A DNA stretch of 8,342 bases from an uncultured Clostridia bacterium. Lineage in GTDB: Bacteria; Bacillota; Clostridia; Christensenellales; Borkfalkiaceae. The notes beneath the pieces were generated by a model that was not told the origin of the DNA, did no database searches, and saw only the letters and a list, made by a program, of their open reading frames with translations. Position 1 is the first letter of the stretch; the number at the start of each line of letters is the position of its first letter. Below are positions 1-6,923 of the stretch, piece after piece. The translations under genes and the position numbers were made by a program. The stretch covers positions 1-8,342 of the forward strand of contig CAMORY010000096.1 of NCBI GenBank assembly GCA_946624395.1, in the 5' to 3' direction.

Positions 1-336
1 GGGGAACTCGCAAATATTATAATGGGGCTGTCGTTTATCTTATTTCCCACTATTTTATATCGATACAAAAAAGGGATAAAAACCGTGATTTTTTCTCTTT
101 TGATAGCGTGCGTTTTGCAAACGCTCGGCGGTGTAGCAGTAAATAAGTTTATTCTTCTTCCTTTTTTTCACGCGCAGGAATTTTTTAGCGACTGGTTTTG
201 GATAATAGTTGCTTTTAATGCGATAAAAAGTGTAAGTATATCCGTTATAGCATTTCTTTTTTATAAAAGACTTTCCGCTTTATTTAGGAAAATCAACTTG
301 CAGTCTTCGCCTGAAAATGATACAATAGAAAAGTAA
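1..336 (+). CDS. ECF transporter S component, C-terminal part (RibU-like)
   Basis: This is the 3' end of a gene that enters from the left edge: the frame is open from base 1, and the first seven codons (GELANII) continue smoothly into the part after the ATG at 22. The visible 111 residues are strongly hydrophobic, with about three membrane segments separated by short basic loops (YRYKKGIK, FYKRLSALFRK). The pattern of an N-x-F-x-LPF segment, then AFN-x-IK-S, then a last helix ending in YKRLS resembles riboflavin-type S components (RibU). Such proteins bind a vitamin in the membrane and work with a shared EcfT and two EcfA ATPases. ECF S-component identity is fairly safe; riboflavin as substrate is an inference, because the N-terminal half is outside the window. 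The stop codon touches the tsaE start codon directly (TAAATG). Confidence 0.68.
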   Translation, partial: GELANIIMGLSFILFPTILYRYKKGIKTVIFSLLIACVLQTLGGVAVNKFILLPFFHAQEFFSDWFWIIVAFNAIKSVSISVIAFLFYKRLSALFRKINLQSSPENDTIEK

Positions 337-735
337 ATGAAATTTATCTCTAATTCAGAAAACGACACTTTTAATATAGCGAAAAAATACGCCGAAACCC
401 TTTCCCGCGGGGACGTGGTAGTGCTTTTCGGCGATTTAGGCGCGGGTAAGACGGCTTTTATAAAGGGCGTGGCGGCGTATTTCGGACTAACGGGCGTAGT
501 AAGCCCAACGTACGCCTATCTTAACGTATACGGCGATTTTATTTATCATTACGATTGCTACCGTTTAGGCTGTGGCGAAGAGGCGGAAGCTTTAGGGCTT
601 ACTGATTACTTTAACGGAAATAATATCTGTTTAATAGAGTGGGCGGAAAATATAGCGGACGTTCTGCCCGAAAAGGTTAAAACGGTCAGCATCGCTAAAA
701 CGGAAAGCCCGAATACAAGGATAATCGAACTATGA
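337..735 (+). CDS. tsaE: TsaE, ATPase of the t6A37 tRNA-modification complex
   Basis: TsaE is the small P-loop ATPase that works with TsaB and TsaD to transfer threonylcarbamoyl to A37 of ANN-decoding tRNAs in the cytoplasm. The 132-residue protein carries the family hallmarks: Walker A GDLGAGKT at residues 32-39, the SPTYAYLN switch-like segment at 56-63, the YHYDCYRL strand at 70-77, and the LIEWAENI motif at 99-106, where Glu101-Trp102 is the typical EW pair. It is slightly shorter than the usual 140-155 residues, mostly at the C-terminus. The ATG follows the upstream stop codon without a gap and has no clear Shine-Dalgarno, so translation is probably coupled to the transporter gene. The end overlaps tsaB by four bases. 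The tRNA-Asn at the other end of the window is the class of tRNA (ANN codons) this pathway modifies. Confidence 0.95.
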   Translation: MKFISNSENDTFNIAKKYAETLSRGDVVVLFGDLGAGKTAFIKGVAAYFGLTGVVSPTYAYLNVYGDFIYHYDCYRLGCGEEAEALGLTDYFNGNNICLIEWAENIADVLPEKVKTVSIAKTESPNTRIIEL

Positions 736-1334
736 ACTATATAGCGGTGGATACAAGCGGAAAACACCTTACGTTAATAGCGCAAAAAGACGGAAAGGCG
801 TACGAGTTTTTTGATAGCGACTGCGGGGTGAACCACTCGGTTAGGCTTATGCCGGAACTTGAAAATCTTTTAACAAAGGCGGATATGCGAATTTCAGACG
901 CGGACTTTTTCGCGTGCGCGGTGGGCGCGGGTTCGTTTACGGGCATAAGAATAGGCGTTTCCACAGTAAAAGCGTTTGCGTTTGCGGCGGGTAAGCCCGT
1001 TTTAAAAATAACTTCTTTCGATACGTTAGCATACAATGTTGATAGCGATAAGGTTTTGGCGGTGATAGACGCAAAGCATAACGGGTATTACGTCTGCCCG
1101 TACATAAAATGCGTTGCGGGCACACCCGAATACGTAAGCGGTGAACGCCTTGCGGAGTTTAAAGACTATCTTTTCGTTTCGGGTGAAGAGATAAAAGGGG
1201 TAAATACTCAAATCGTGTCCGTAAAAGAAGGGCTAAAGCGCGCGATAGAAAAAAAATCGGGCGAAGTGTCAAACGATATAAATTCGCTTGTTCCCTTGTA
1301 CGTCCGTAAAAGTCAGGCGGAAGAAGGAAGATGA
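732..1334 (+). CDS. tsaB: TsaB, t6A37 biosynthesis scaffold (inactive ASKHA paralog of TsaD)
   Basis: TsaB dimerises with TsaD and supports transfer of the threonylcarbamoyl group onto tRNA A37. The N-terminal ASKHA fold is evident: MNYIAVDTSG at residues 1-10, NHSVRLMP at 34-41 and the diagnostic glycine-rich loop at 65-75. That loop reads GAGSFTGIRIG, with Ala in place of the usual Pro of GPGSFTG. At 200 residues the protein is a little shorter than most bacterial TsaB (about 220-230), with a compact C-terminal half. Its ATG overlaps the tsaE stop (ATGA, 732-735) and its own stop overlaps the rimI start in the same way (1331-1334), the usual coupling in a tsaE-tsaB-rimI operon. TsaD and TsaC are not in the window. 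Confidence 0.94.
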   Translation: MNYIAVDTSGKHLTLIAQKDGKAYEFFDSDCGVNHSVRLMPELENLLTKADMRISDADFFACAVGAGSFTGIRIGVSTVKAFAFAAGKPVLKITSFDTLAYNVDSDKVLAVIDAKHNGYYVCPYIKCVAGTPEYVSGERLAEFKDYLFVSGEEIKGVNTQIVSVKEGLKRAIEKKSGEVSNDINSLVPLYVRKSQAEEGR

Positions 1335-1759
1335 TAATTCGCCCCTTAAACAAAGACGATATACCGTTTTTGGTTTCCGCGCGAAACACGTTTCCCGACG
1401 CGTGGGACGAAAAAATGCTTTTATCCGCATTTGCCGCGGGCAACTTTTACGGCTTTATAGCGGAAACGTGTGGCAACCCTACGGGGTTTATCACTTATTC
1501 GGTGAGCGTTGATACCGCAGACTTGCAGGATTTGTTCGTGGCGGAAGCTTGCCGCAAAAAGGGCGTGGGGAGTGTGCTTGTTGCGGAGTTTATAAAGGGC
1601 GCTATTTCCCACGGCGTAAAGAAATTGTTTTTAGAAGTGAGAGAGAGCAATACGCCCGCTATCGGTTTATACGAAAAAGCGGGGTTTACCTTTCTTTCGG
1701 TCAGAAAAAGATACTATTCGGACGGCGAAAACGCAAGGGTATATATAAAGGAGTTGTAA
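1331..1759 (+). CDS. rimI: RimI-type ribosomal protein N-acetyltransferase (GNAT family)
   Basis: This 142-residue protein is a single GNAT domain. The acetyl-CoA pyrophosphate-binding motif A is visible as LFVAEACRKKGVGSVLV, with RKKGVG at residues 75-80 matching the R/Q-x-x-G-x-G/A consensus. The C-terminal RimI signature FLEVRESN...AIGLYEKAGF spans about 100-119; Glu102 and Tyr114 fall where RimI has its catalytic base and acid. RimI acetylates the N-terminal residue of ribosomal protein S18 and sometimes other proteins using acetyl-CoA. The position after tsaB supports the RimI assignment over a generic GNAT, since tsaE-tsaB-rimI is a recurrent gene order. The start overlaps the tsaB stop by four bases, and the AAAGGAG ribosome site for the next gene lies within its last codons. 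Confidence 0.9.
   Translation: MIIRPLNKDDIPFLVSARNTFPDAWDEKMLLSAFAAGNFYGFIAETCGNPTGFITYSVSVDTADLQDLFVAEACRKKGVGSVLVAEFIKGAISHGVKKLFLEVRESNTPAIGLYEKAGFTFLSVRKRYYSDGENARVYIKEL
1747..1753 (+). promoter_or_regulatory. Shine-Dalgarno site placed for an upstream, non-ATG start of the hydrolase
   Basis: AAAGGAG lies inside the end of rimI. The only start-like codon of the hydrolase frame at normal spacing is ATA at 1761-1763, seven bases after the motif. The first standard start codons of that frame, TTG at 1791 and 1794, are 37 and 40 bases away and have only a weak GAAG beside them. The site therefore argues for initiation at the ATA codon, or for an ATG-to-ATA change or base error there. Confidence 0.5.
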
Positions 1760-1790
1760 AATAGACAAAAGCGCGGTTCATACTGAAGAT

Positions 1791-2456
1791 TTGTTGTTTT
1801 TACACGGGTATTTGTCGAGCGGCAAGAGTTTTTATTACCAAACGCGTTTTTTTGAAAGAGATTTTAACGTGTACGCGCCCGATTTAAAAGGGTTCGGAAC
1901 GAACGCCGATATGCCGTACCCCTACGCATTAGACGATTATATAGCGGAAGTAAAGGAATATATTTATAAAAACGGGCTTAAAAACCCGTCGGTGATAGCG
2001 CACTCTTTCGGCGCGCGTATCGCCATAAAGGCGGCAAGCGAAGACGGCGGGCTTTTTAACAAACTCGTGTTGACGGGCGCGGCGGGGCTTAAACCTAAAA
2101 ACACTCTTAAAAAGACGGTCAGGCGGACTGTTTATCGCATCTTTAAGAGGTTTGTGCCTAAAGAAAAACTGTCGCGGTTTTTTTCCGCAGACTATAACGC
2201 TTTATCTGCCGTGATGAAAGAGAGTTTTAAGAAAATCGTGTCGGAACACCTTGACGACAGACTAAAAAGCATAAACAACCCGACGTTGTTGGTTTTCGGG
2301 GCAAAGGATAAAGAAACGCCCCTTTATATGGCAAAAAGGCTGAATAAGGGCATAGGCGGAAGCCGCCTTCTCGTCATAGAAAACGCGGGGCATTTCTGTT
2401 TTATAGATAAACCCAACAAATTCAATATGGAGGTAAAAGAGTTTTTACTCTCTTAA
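1791..2456 (+). CDS. Alpha/beta hydrolase, unknown substrate
   Basis: This is a cytoplasmic alpha/beta-hydrolase-fold enzyme of about 221 residues with a complete triad. LFLHGYLSSGKSF at residues 2-14 is the oxyanion-loop HG motif; the nucleophile elbow is AHSFGAR with Ser72; Asp173 lies in VFGAKDKETP; His201 lies in ENAGHFCF. A lid-like basic helical insert follows the elbow (about 90-150). No signal peptide is visible. The start is uncertain. The coordinates use the first standard codon (TTG), but this cuts into the first core strand. The frame stays open back to 1749 and would add IDKSAVHTED from an ATA codon at 1761, which has an excellent Shine-Dalgarno site. The substrate cannot be read from the sequence; the position between rimI and a Mur ligase may reflect operon habit rather than function. 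Six bases separate it from the next gene. Confidence 0.85.
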   Translation: MLFLHGYLSSGKSFYYQTRFFERDFNVYAPDLKGFGTNADMPYPYALDDYIAEVKEYIYKNGLKNPSVIAHSFGARIAIKAASEDGGLFNKLVLTGAAGLKPKNTLKKTVRRTVYRIFKRFVPKEKLSRFFSADYNALSAVMKESFKKIVSEHLDDRLKSINNPTLLVFGAKDKETPLYMAKRLNKGIGGSRLLVIENAGHFCFIDKPNKFNMEVKEFLLS

Positions 2457-2462
2457 AAAATT

Positions 2463-4139
2463 ATGTTTCCCATAAATATAGAAAGTTTTTCCGAATTGTT
2501 TACCGGCTATACGCTGTGGATAATGCTGACGATATCCGTCTTAAACGGCGTACTTTTATTTTTCGCGTCAATGAAATTTTTGCTTGCGTTGCAGCAGAGC
2601 GGCTATAAAGGCAAGCGCTATTTTAAGTGGCTTTCTAGTCCCGAAACGCCCTATCTTTCCCGCCTTATGCTGTTATGCCTTTTGGGGCTACTGTTTTTCT
2701 GCCTTTTAAATATCTGTTTTTTCAGTATATTCAGCGCGAATATTACGTCTTATATAGGACTTTTATCCTATTGCTTGTTTACCGCCCTATATATAAATTC
2801 TGAAAGCAGCGTAAACGCCAAAGTTCCGCTTAAAAAGACAAAACGCCTTGTAAGACTTTGTATAACTTTTATTTTGGTTTTGGCGGCGTTTACGTTCGGG
2901 CTGGTCGTACTTCTCAATTTCATCGCCTACGCTATCGGGGACGAAGTGGTCGGCATTTTGCGCTACGCGCCTATTTGCCTTATTCCGCTTTTGTCGCCTT
3001 ATCTTCTGTTCGTTGCATACTGTATCAACGAACCGTCCGAATACCTGATAAGGAAGAGAATAGTCGCAAGGGCGACCGCTAAACTCAACGCTTCGGACGT
3101 TATAAGAATAGGTATTACGGGCAGTTTCGGCAAAACCAGCGTTAAAGAAATTTTAAACACCGTGCTTTCGCAGAAATTCAGGGTGTTGTCCACGCCCGCG
3201 TCGTACAATACGCCTATGGGCATAGCGCTTACCGTAAAGGGGCTTGACAGCACGCACGACGTGTTTATTGCAGAAATGGGCGCAAGAAACAAGGGCGACA
3301 TAAAAGAACTCGTCGACATTATAAAGCCCGATTACGGCGTACTTACGGGCATAAACAACCAGCATCTCGAGTCTTTCGGTTCTTTGGAAGCGATAAAGAA
3401 CACCAAGTTCGAGTTGTTCGAAGGTCTTAAAGCGGGCGGCGCGGGGTTCTTTTCGTCGGACAGCGAAGGCGCGCGGGAACTTTTTGGCAGGTTTGACGGC
3501 GAAAAATATGCCGCGGGTATGGCGGGTGAAAACAATTTCGTATTCGCTACCGACGTTATAACCGACGAAAAGGGTATGAGTTTTATGCTCAATATAAAAG
3601 GCGAACAGCCCGTAAAATGCAATACTGTGCTTTTAGGACGGCACAGCGTGTCGAATATCTGCCTTGCGGCGGCGGTCGCTTATAAGTTGGGGCTTACGCC
3701 CGAAGAAATTGCCATGGGCGTAAACAGAATCCCCGCTCTAAAGCACAGGCTGGAACTTTTACCCAACAATAAGAATATAGTCATAATAGACGACAGTTAT
3801 AATTCCAACGAAGACGGCACTCGCGCGGCTATGGCGGTTTTAGATACCTTTAAGGGCAGAAAAATCGTGTTAACGCCGGGGCTTGTGGAACTCGGTAAAA
3901 TGGAAAACGTCGTTAATATGGAATTCGGCAAAACCCTATCAAAGCACGCCGATATAGTTATCGTTATCGGCAAGCATAACGCGGAAATGCTTATAAGCGG
4001 GCTGTTGGGCGGGGGATTTCCCAAAGAGAATATTCTGTTTGCAAAGTCATTAAATAAAGGCAACGCGCTTTTAAACGGCATAGTGCACGAAGGCGACGTA
4101 GTTCTGTTTGAAAACGACCTTCCCGATAACTACAGTTAA
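2463..4139 (+). CDS. murF: Membrane-anchored Mur ligase, MurF-like
   Basis: Mur ligases couple ATP hydrolysis to amide-bond formation on peptidoglycan precursors; MurF adds D-Ala-D-Ala to the UDP-MurNAc-tripeptide. Residues 1-200 of this 558-residue protein are not the usual MurF substrate-binding domain. They form about five hydrophobic segments (roughly 16-43, 66-90, 96-112, 130-158, 168-188). A complete Mur ligase core follows: P-loop TGSFGKTS at 219-226, SYNTPMG at 247-253, AEMGAR at 270-275, NNQHLESFGS at 298-307 with Lys315 where the carbamylated lysine is expected, LGRHSVSN at 391-398, and DDSYNSN at 443-449, the counterpart of MurF's DDxYNANP. TPGLVELG and the terminal FENDLPDNY are features I associate with a clostridial membrane-linked subfamily. 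The ddl neighbour supports a MurF role, but a ligase acting on a lipid-linked substrate is possible. No Shine-Dalgarno is evident, so coupling to the hydrolase is likely. Confidence 0.82.
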   Translation: MFPINIESFSELFTGYTLWIMLTISVLNGVLLFFASMKFLLALQQSGYKGKRYFKWLSSPETPYLSRLMLLCLLGLLFFCLLNICFFSIFSANITSYIGLLSYCLFTALYINSESSVNAKVPLKKTKRLVRLCITFILVLAAFTFGLVVLLNFIAYAIGDEVVGILRYAPICLIPLLSPYLLFVAYCINEPSEYLIRKRIVARATAKLNASDVIRIGITGSFGKTSVKEILNTVLSQKFRVLSTPASYNTPMGIALTVKGLDSTHDVFIAEMGARNKGDIKELVDIIKPDYGVLTGINNQHLESFGSLEAIKNTKFELFEGLKAGGAGFFSSDSEGARELFGRFDGEKYAAGMAGENNFVFATDVITDEKGMSFMLNIKGEQPVKCNTVLLGRHSVSNICLAAAVAYKLGLTPEEIAMGVNRIPALKHRLELLPNNKNIVIIDDSYNSNEDGTRAAMAVLDTFKGRKIVLTPGLVELGKMENVVNMEFGKTLSKHADIVIVIGKHNAEMLISGLLGGGFPKENILFAKSLNKGNALLNGIVHEGDVVLFENDLPDNYS

Positions 4140-4222
4140 AATTAAAGCCGCACGCGCGGACTTTATCGGATAAAAATTCAAAGACACCAAAGCGAAAAAT
4201 TATTTTGCGGAGGTGTTTTTTT

Positions 4223-5311
4223 ATGAAAAATATAGCGGTGTTTTTCGGCGGCGTGTCGGTAGAACACGACGTTTCGGTTATTACGGGGGTTTTAACTTGC
4301 AACTCTCTCGATAAATCGCTTTGCGTTGTGCCCGTGTACGTAGACGGTTCGGGGGAGTGGTTTACGGGCGAAAGTCTTTTTGACCCCGATAATTACGAAA
4401 ATCTTGACTACAAAAAACTTACTAAAGTATCGTTTATTGCGGGCAGTAATAAACTGTACGCCGTGCGCGGCAAAAAACTTAAAGAGTTATGCGTTATTTC
4501 TACGGCTATAAACTGTATGCACGGCGAACGCGGCGAAGACGGGTGTTTATCTGGCGTTCTTAAAATGTGCGGAATAGCCAACGCTTCCGCGGACGTGTAT
4601 CCCGCCGCGCTCGCTATGGATAAAATTTTAACCAAGCGCGCGTTAAACGGCATAGCGAACGTGTTGCCTTTTGCAACTTGCGACAGCGTAAAACAGGCGG
4701 AAGAAATTTGTCTGCCCTTCGATTACCCCGTAATCGTAAAACCCGTTTTAGGCGGCTCGAGCATAGGCGTTAAACTCGCCGAAAATAAAGAAGAACTTGC
4801 CCGTGCCGTGGGGTACGCGCTGCGGTTCGGCAAACGGGTTATGATAGAACCCTGCCTTACCGATTTTATCGAAATAAACTGCGCCGCATATTTGGGTGTT
4901 AACGCTATAAAGGTTTCAGAGTGCGAAATGCCCGTAAGACGAACGGACTTTTTAACCTTTTCGGATAAGTATGAAAGCGGGAAAAGGGTTTTCCCCGCCG
5001 ATATTCCTAAAAAACTTTCAAACAGGATAAAGGCTATAACCGAAAAGGTGTATAAAACGTTCGCCTTTACGGGCGTAATACGGATAGACTTTTTTCTAAA
5101 AGACGGCAAAGTGTATTTAAATGAAATAAACTCCGTCCCCGGGTCGCTTGCATACTATCTGTTTTCCGAAACGACGAAGGGGTTTTCCGATATGCTTAAC
5201 GAACTTTTAGAAGTGGCGCGGATAAATTTTGCCGAAGACAATACTATTAAAAAATCCTATAATTCGGGTATTTTGCACGCCGTCGGCGCAAAGGGCGCAA
5301 AACGCTTGTAA
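4223..5311 (+). CDS. ddl: D-alanine--D-alanine ligase
   Basis: This cytoplasmic ATP-grasp enzyme joins two D-alanines for the peptidoglycan stem, feeding a MurF-type ligase such as the preceding gene. The 362-residue protein has the family motifs in order: FFGGVSVEHDVSVITG at residues 7-22 with Glu14, MHGERGEDG at 99-107, VKPVLGGSSIGV at 172-183, the KYESGKRVFPA lid region at 249-259, RIDFF at 287-291 and NEINSVPGSL at 300-309 for metal and substrate binding. The EHD-V-S form (usually EHE-V-S) and FIEINCAAYLG in place of the common E-x-E-V-x-V-x-x-L-G are small variations. The ATG at 4223 is chosen because GGAGGTG ends seven bases before it; an in-frame TTG at 4205 lies upstream of this site and would include it. 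The 83-bp gap after murF holds a nine-pair hairpin (4143-4165, one bulge) without a T-run, which may moderate read-through. Confidence 0.93.
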   Translation: MKNIAVFFGGVSVEHDVSVITGVLTCNSLDKSLCVVPVYVDGSGEWFTGESLFDPDNYENLDYKKLTKVSFIAGSNKLYAVRGKKLKELCVISTAINCMHGERGEDGCLSGVLKMCGIANASADVYPAALAMDKILTKRALNGIANVLPFATCDSVKQAEEICLPFDYPVIVKPVLGGSSIGVKLAENKEELARAVGYALRFGKRVMIEPCLTDFIEINCAAYLGVNAIKVSECEMPVRRTDFLTFSDKYESGKRVFPADIPKKLSNRIKAITEKVYKTFAFTGVIRIDFFLKDGKVYLNEINSVPGSLAYYLFSETTKGFSDMLNELLEVARINFAEDNTIKKSYNSGILHAVGAKGAKRL

Positions 5312-5335
5312 AATAAAAGGCGGTTGTGTTAGAAT
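5306..5335 (+). promoter_or_regulatory. Possible sigma-70-type promoter for icd
   Basis: TTGTAA (5306-5311, the last two codons of ddl) and TAGAAT (5330-5335) match -35 and -10 boxes at 4/6 and 5/6 with an 18-bp spacer. Isocitrate dehydrogenase has no functional link to the cell-wall genes, so its own promoter is reasonable, but the match could be chance. Confidence 0.3.
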
Positions 5336-5361
5336 ATAGGGGAATTTACAGGAGATACGCT

Positions 5362-6561
5362 ATGGCTAAAATTTTAATGAAAACCCCCATCGTCGAAATG
5401 GACGGCGACGAGATGACCAGAATCGTCTGGAAACTGATTAAAGATATTCTGATACTGCCTTACGTCGATTTAAAGTCCGATTATTACGACTTGGGGCTTG
5501 TTAATCGCGATAAAACGAACGACGAAATAACCGTTCAGGCTGCAAACGCCACCAAAAAATACGGCGTTGCGGTAAAGTGCGCGACCATTACTCCCAACGC
5601 GCAACGTATGACGGAGTACAACTTAAAGGAAATGTGGAAAAGCCCCAACGGCACGATACGTGCGATTTTGGACGGAACGGTGTTCCGCGCGCCCGTATTA
5701 GTGGACGGGATTGCACCGTATATTCCCACGTGGGAAAAGCCCATCGTAATTGCCCGCCACGCTTACGGCGATATCTATAAGGCGGTGGACGGTGTTGCGG
5801 GTAAAGGCAAAGCCGAACTCGTATTCACGGACGAAAAAGGCGAAAAGACGACTTTGCCCGTGTTCGATTTTAAAGATAACGGCGTGGTTCTTGCTATGCA
5901 TAACACAGATAAGAGTATAGCAAGTTTCGCGCGTTCCTGCTTTAATTACGCGTTAGAAGTTAAATTGCCCCTGTGGTTTTCGACAAAGGACACCATAAGC
6001 AAAAAGTACGACGGCAGATTTAAGGCGATTTTCGAGAAAATTTATAACGAAGAGTATAAGGATAAATTCGAAAAAGCGGGTATAGAATATCTATACACTT
6101 TAATAGACGACGCGGTGGCGCGTATTATCCGTAGCCGCGGCGGCATAGTTTGGGCGTGCAAAAACTACGACGGCGACGTTATGAGCGATATGATAGCGAC
6201 GGCGTTCGGAAGTTTAGCCATGATGACGAGCGTTTTAGTTTCACCCGACGGAATTTATGAGTTCGAAGCGGCGCACGGCACGGTAACAAGGCACTATTAT
6301 AAATACTTAAAGGGCGAAGAAACTTCCACTAACCCCGTTGCGACAATATTCGCTTGGACGGGCGCTTTAAAAAAGCGCGGCGACTTGGACGATTTGCCAG
6401 ATTTGGTTGATTTTGCCGACAGGCTTGAAAAGGCGACTTTAAGGACTATAGAAGAAGGGGAAATGACGGGCGATTTAGTCGGGCTATTCAAAAAAGACGG
6501 AATAACACCCCAAAAACTTTCCACCGAAGACTTTTTGAAAGCAATAGCAAAAAGATTGTAA
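5362..6561 (+). CDS. icd: NADP-dependent isocitrate dehydrogenase (eukaryotic-like subfamily)
   Basis: The enzyme oxidatively decarboxylates isocitrate to 2-oxoglutarate with NADP+, supplying glutamate carbon and NADPH in the cytoplasm. The 399-residue protein is collinear with mitochondrial and cytosolic IDH1/IDH2-type enzymes rather than the E. coli type. Visible matches are EMDGDEMTR at 12-20, CATITP at 73-78, the substrate loop WKSPNGTIR at 92-100, Arg109, and ARHAYGDIY at 131-139 with Arg132 and Tyr139. Also present are STKDTISKKYDGRF at 207-220 with catalytic Lys209, the metal-binding aspartates Asp249, Asp272 and Asp276, and HGTVTRHY at 305-312. Arg310 and His311 of that last motif fit NADP 2'-phosphate recognition. 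The ATG at 5362 has AGGAGA six bases upstream; an in-frame GTG at 5326 lacks such support. The gene ends at a strong terminator. No other TCA-cycle gene is in the window. Confidence 0.96.
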   Translation: MAKILMKTPIVEMDGDEMTRIVWKLIKDILILPYVDLKSDYYDLGLVNRDKTNDEITVQAANATKKYGVAVKCATITPNAQRMTEYNLKEMWKSPNGTIRAILDGTVFRAPVLVDGIAPYIPTWEKPIVIARHAYGDIYKAVDGVAGKGKAELVFTDEKGEKTTLPVFDFKDNGVVLAMHNTDKSIASFARSCFNYALEVKLPLWFSTKDTISKKYDGRFKAIFEKIYNEEYKDKFEKAGIEYLYTLIDDAVARIIRSRGGIVWACKNYDGDVMSDMIATAFGSLAMMTSVLVSPDGIYEFEAAHGTVTRHYYKYLKGEETSTNPVATIFAWTGALKKRGDLDDLPDLVDFADRLEKATLRTIEEGEMTGDLVGLFKKDGITPQKLSTEDFLKAIAKRL

Positions 6562-6576
6562 TCTATAAATTAAGTA

Positions 6577-6618
6577 TAAAACACGCGCGGGCGCAATTTT
6601 GCGCCCGCGCGCGTTTTA
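6577..6618. terminator. Strong bidirectional intrinsic terminator
   Basis: Bases 6577-6596 and 6599-6618 are complementary over 20 positions with a single A-C mismatch. The very GC-rich core (CGCGCGGGCGC) is flanked by AAAA on the left and TTTT on the right. The effective loop is AATTTT. It lies between the convergent icd and XRE-regulator genes, so it can end transcription from both sides. Confidence 0.9.
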
Positions 6619-6628
6619 TGTCTAATCT

Positions 6629-6829
6629 TTATAAACCGTCTGTCAACTCGTCGAAAGAGATATTTAAAACATTTAAAATTTTTATAATATTATACAGCGA
6701 CGGCTCTACAAGTCCGCGTTCCCACTCGCTTACTCGCTGTTGCGTAGTGCCGAGTTTTTCCGCAAAGATTTGCTGGCTTATTTTAGCCGCCGTTCTGCAA
6801 TTTTTTAAATTTTCCCCAAACGTTTTCAT
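6629..6829 (-). CDS. Small XRE-family (Cro/C1-type) DNA-binding regulator
   Basis: The 66-residue protein is essentially one Cro/C1-type helix-turn-helix domain. The typical progression is visible: NLKNCRTAAKISQQIFAEKL (helices 1-2, residues 7-26), recognition helix TTQQRVSEWERG at 28-39, the E-P-S-L-Y-N-I-I-K-I-L helix, and the common ending LNISFDELTDG. There is no ligand or oligomerisation domain, so dimerisation must come from the HTH core. The 94-bp region between its start and the divergent small ORF contains three copies of a TTAGTGT half-site, the expected target of such a repressor; autoregulation is inferred. The ATG has no clear Shine-Dalgarno; a minimal start-stop pair (ATG TAA) lies just upstream. 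Stand-alone regulators of this size occur in chromosomal, phage and mobile-element settings, and the neighbouring repeat element would fit an accessory origin. Confidence 0.88.
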   Translation of the reverse strand: MKTFGENLKNCRTAAKISQQIFAEKLGTTQQRVSEWERGLVEPSLYNIIKILNVLNISFDELTDGL

Positions 6830-6850
6830 AATTACATTATTACGCCGTGT

Positions 6851-6887
6851 TTAGTGTATTATGCTTAACTTACACTAATTTTAGTGT
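6851..6887. promoter_or_regulatory. Probable operator cluster: three TTAGTGT half-sites
   Basis: TTAGTGTA (6851-6858) is the exact inverse of TACACTAA (6871-6878), and ACACTAA (6872-6878) pairs with TTAGTGT (6881-6887) across two bases, giving the dyad ACACTAATTTTAGTGT. The cluster lies between the XRE regulator and the divergent ORF. It is the best candidate binding site for the regulator in the window. Confidence 0.65.
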
Positions 6888-6893
6888 TAAAAT
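6865..6893 (+). promoter_or_regulatory. Candidate promoter of the small ORF, overlapped by the operator
   Basis: TTAACT (6865-6870) and TAAAAT (6888-6893) match -35 and -10 boxes at 4/6 and 5/6 with a 17-bp spacer. The dyad at 6872-6887 occupies nearly the whole spacer, a position from which a bound repressor would block RNA polymerase. The start site would be near 6900, just ahead of the GGAGA ribosome site at 6912-6916. Confidence 0.45.
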
Positions 6894-6923
6894 TATACCA
6901 AAAATCATAATGGAGAATTTTTT

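Noticed and set aside
4205..4222. Upstream TTG start for ddl, adding MRRCFF
   Set aside because: The codon precedes the GGAGGTG ribosome site, which would then lie inside the gene; the ATG at 4223 has ideal spacing.
5326..5361. Upstream GTG start for icd, adding 12 residues
   Set aside because: It has no ribosome site, and homologs start at the MAK-like position, which has AGGAGA six bases upstream.
6618..6854. 78-codon plus-strand frame opposite the XRE gene
   Set aside because: It is the shadow of a clear XRE-family helix-turn-helix gene and begins within the terminator.
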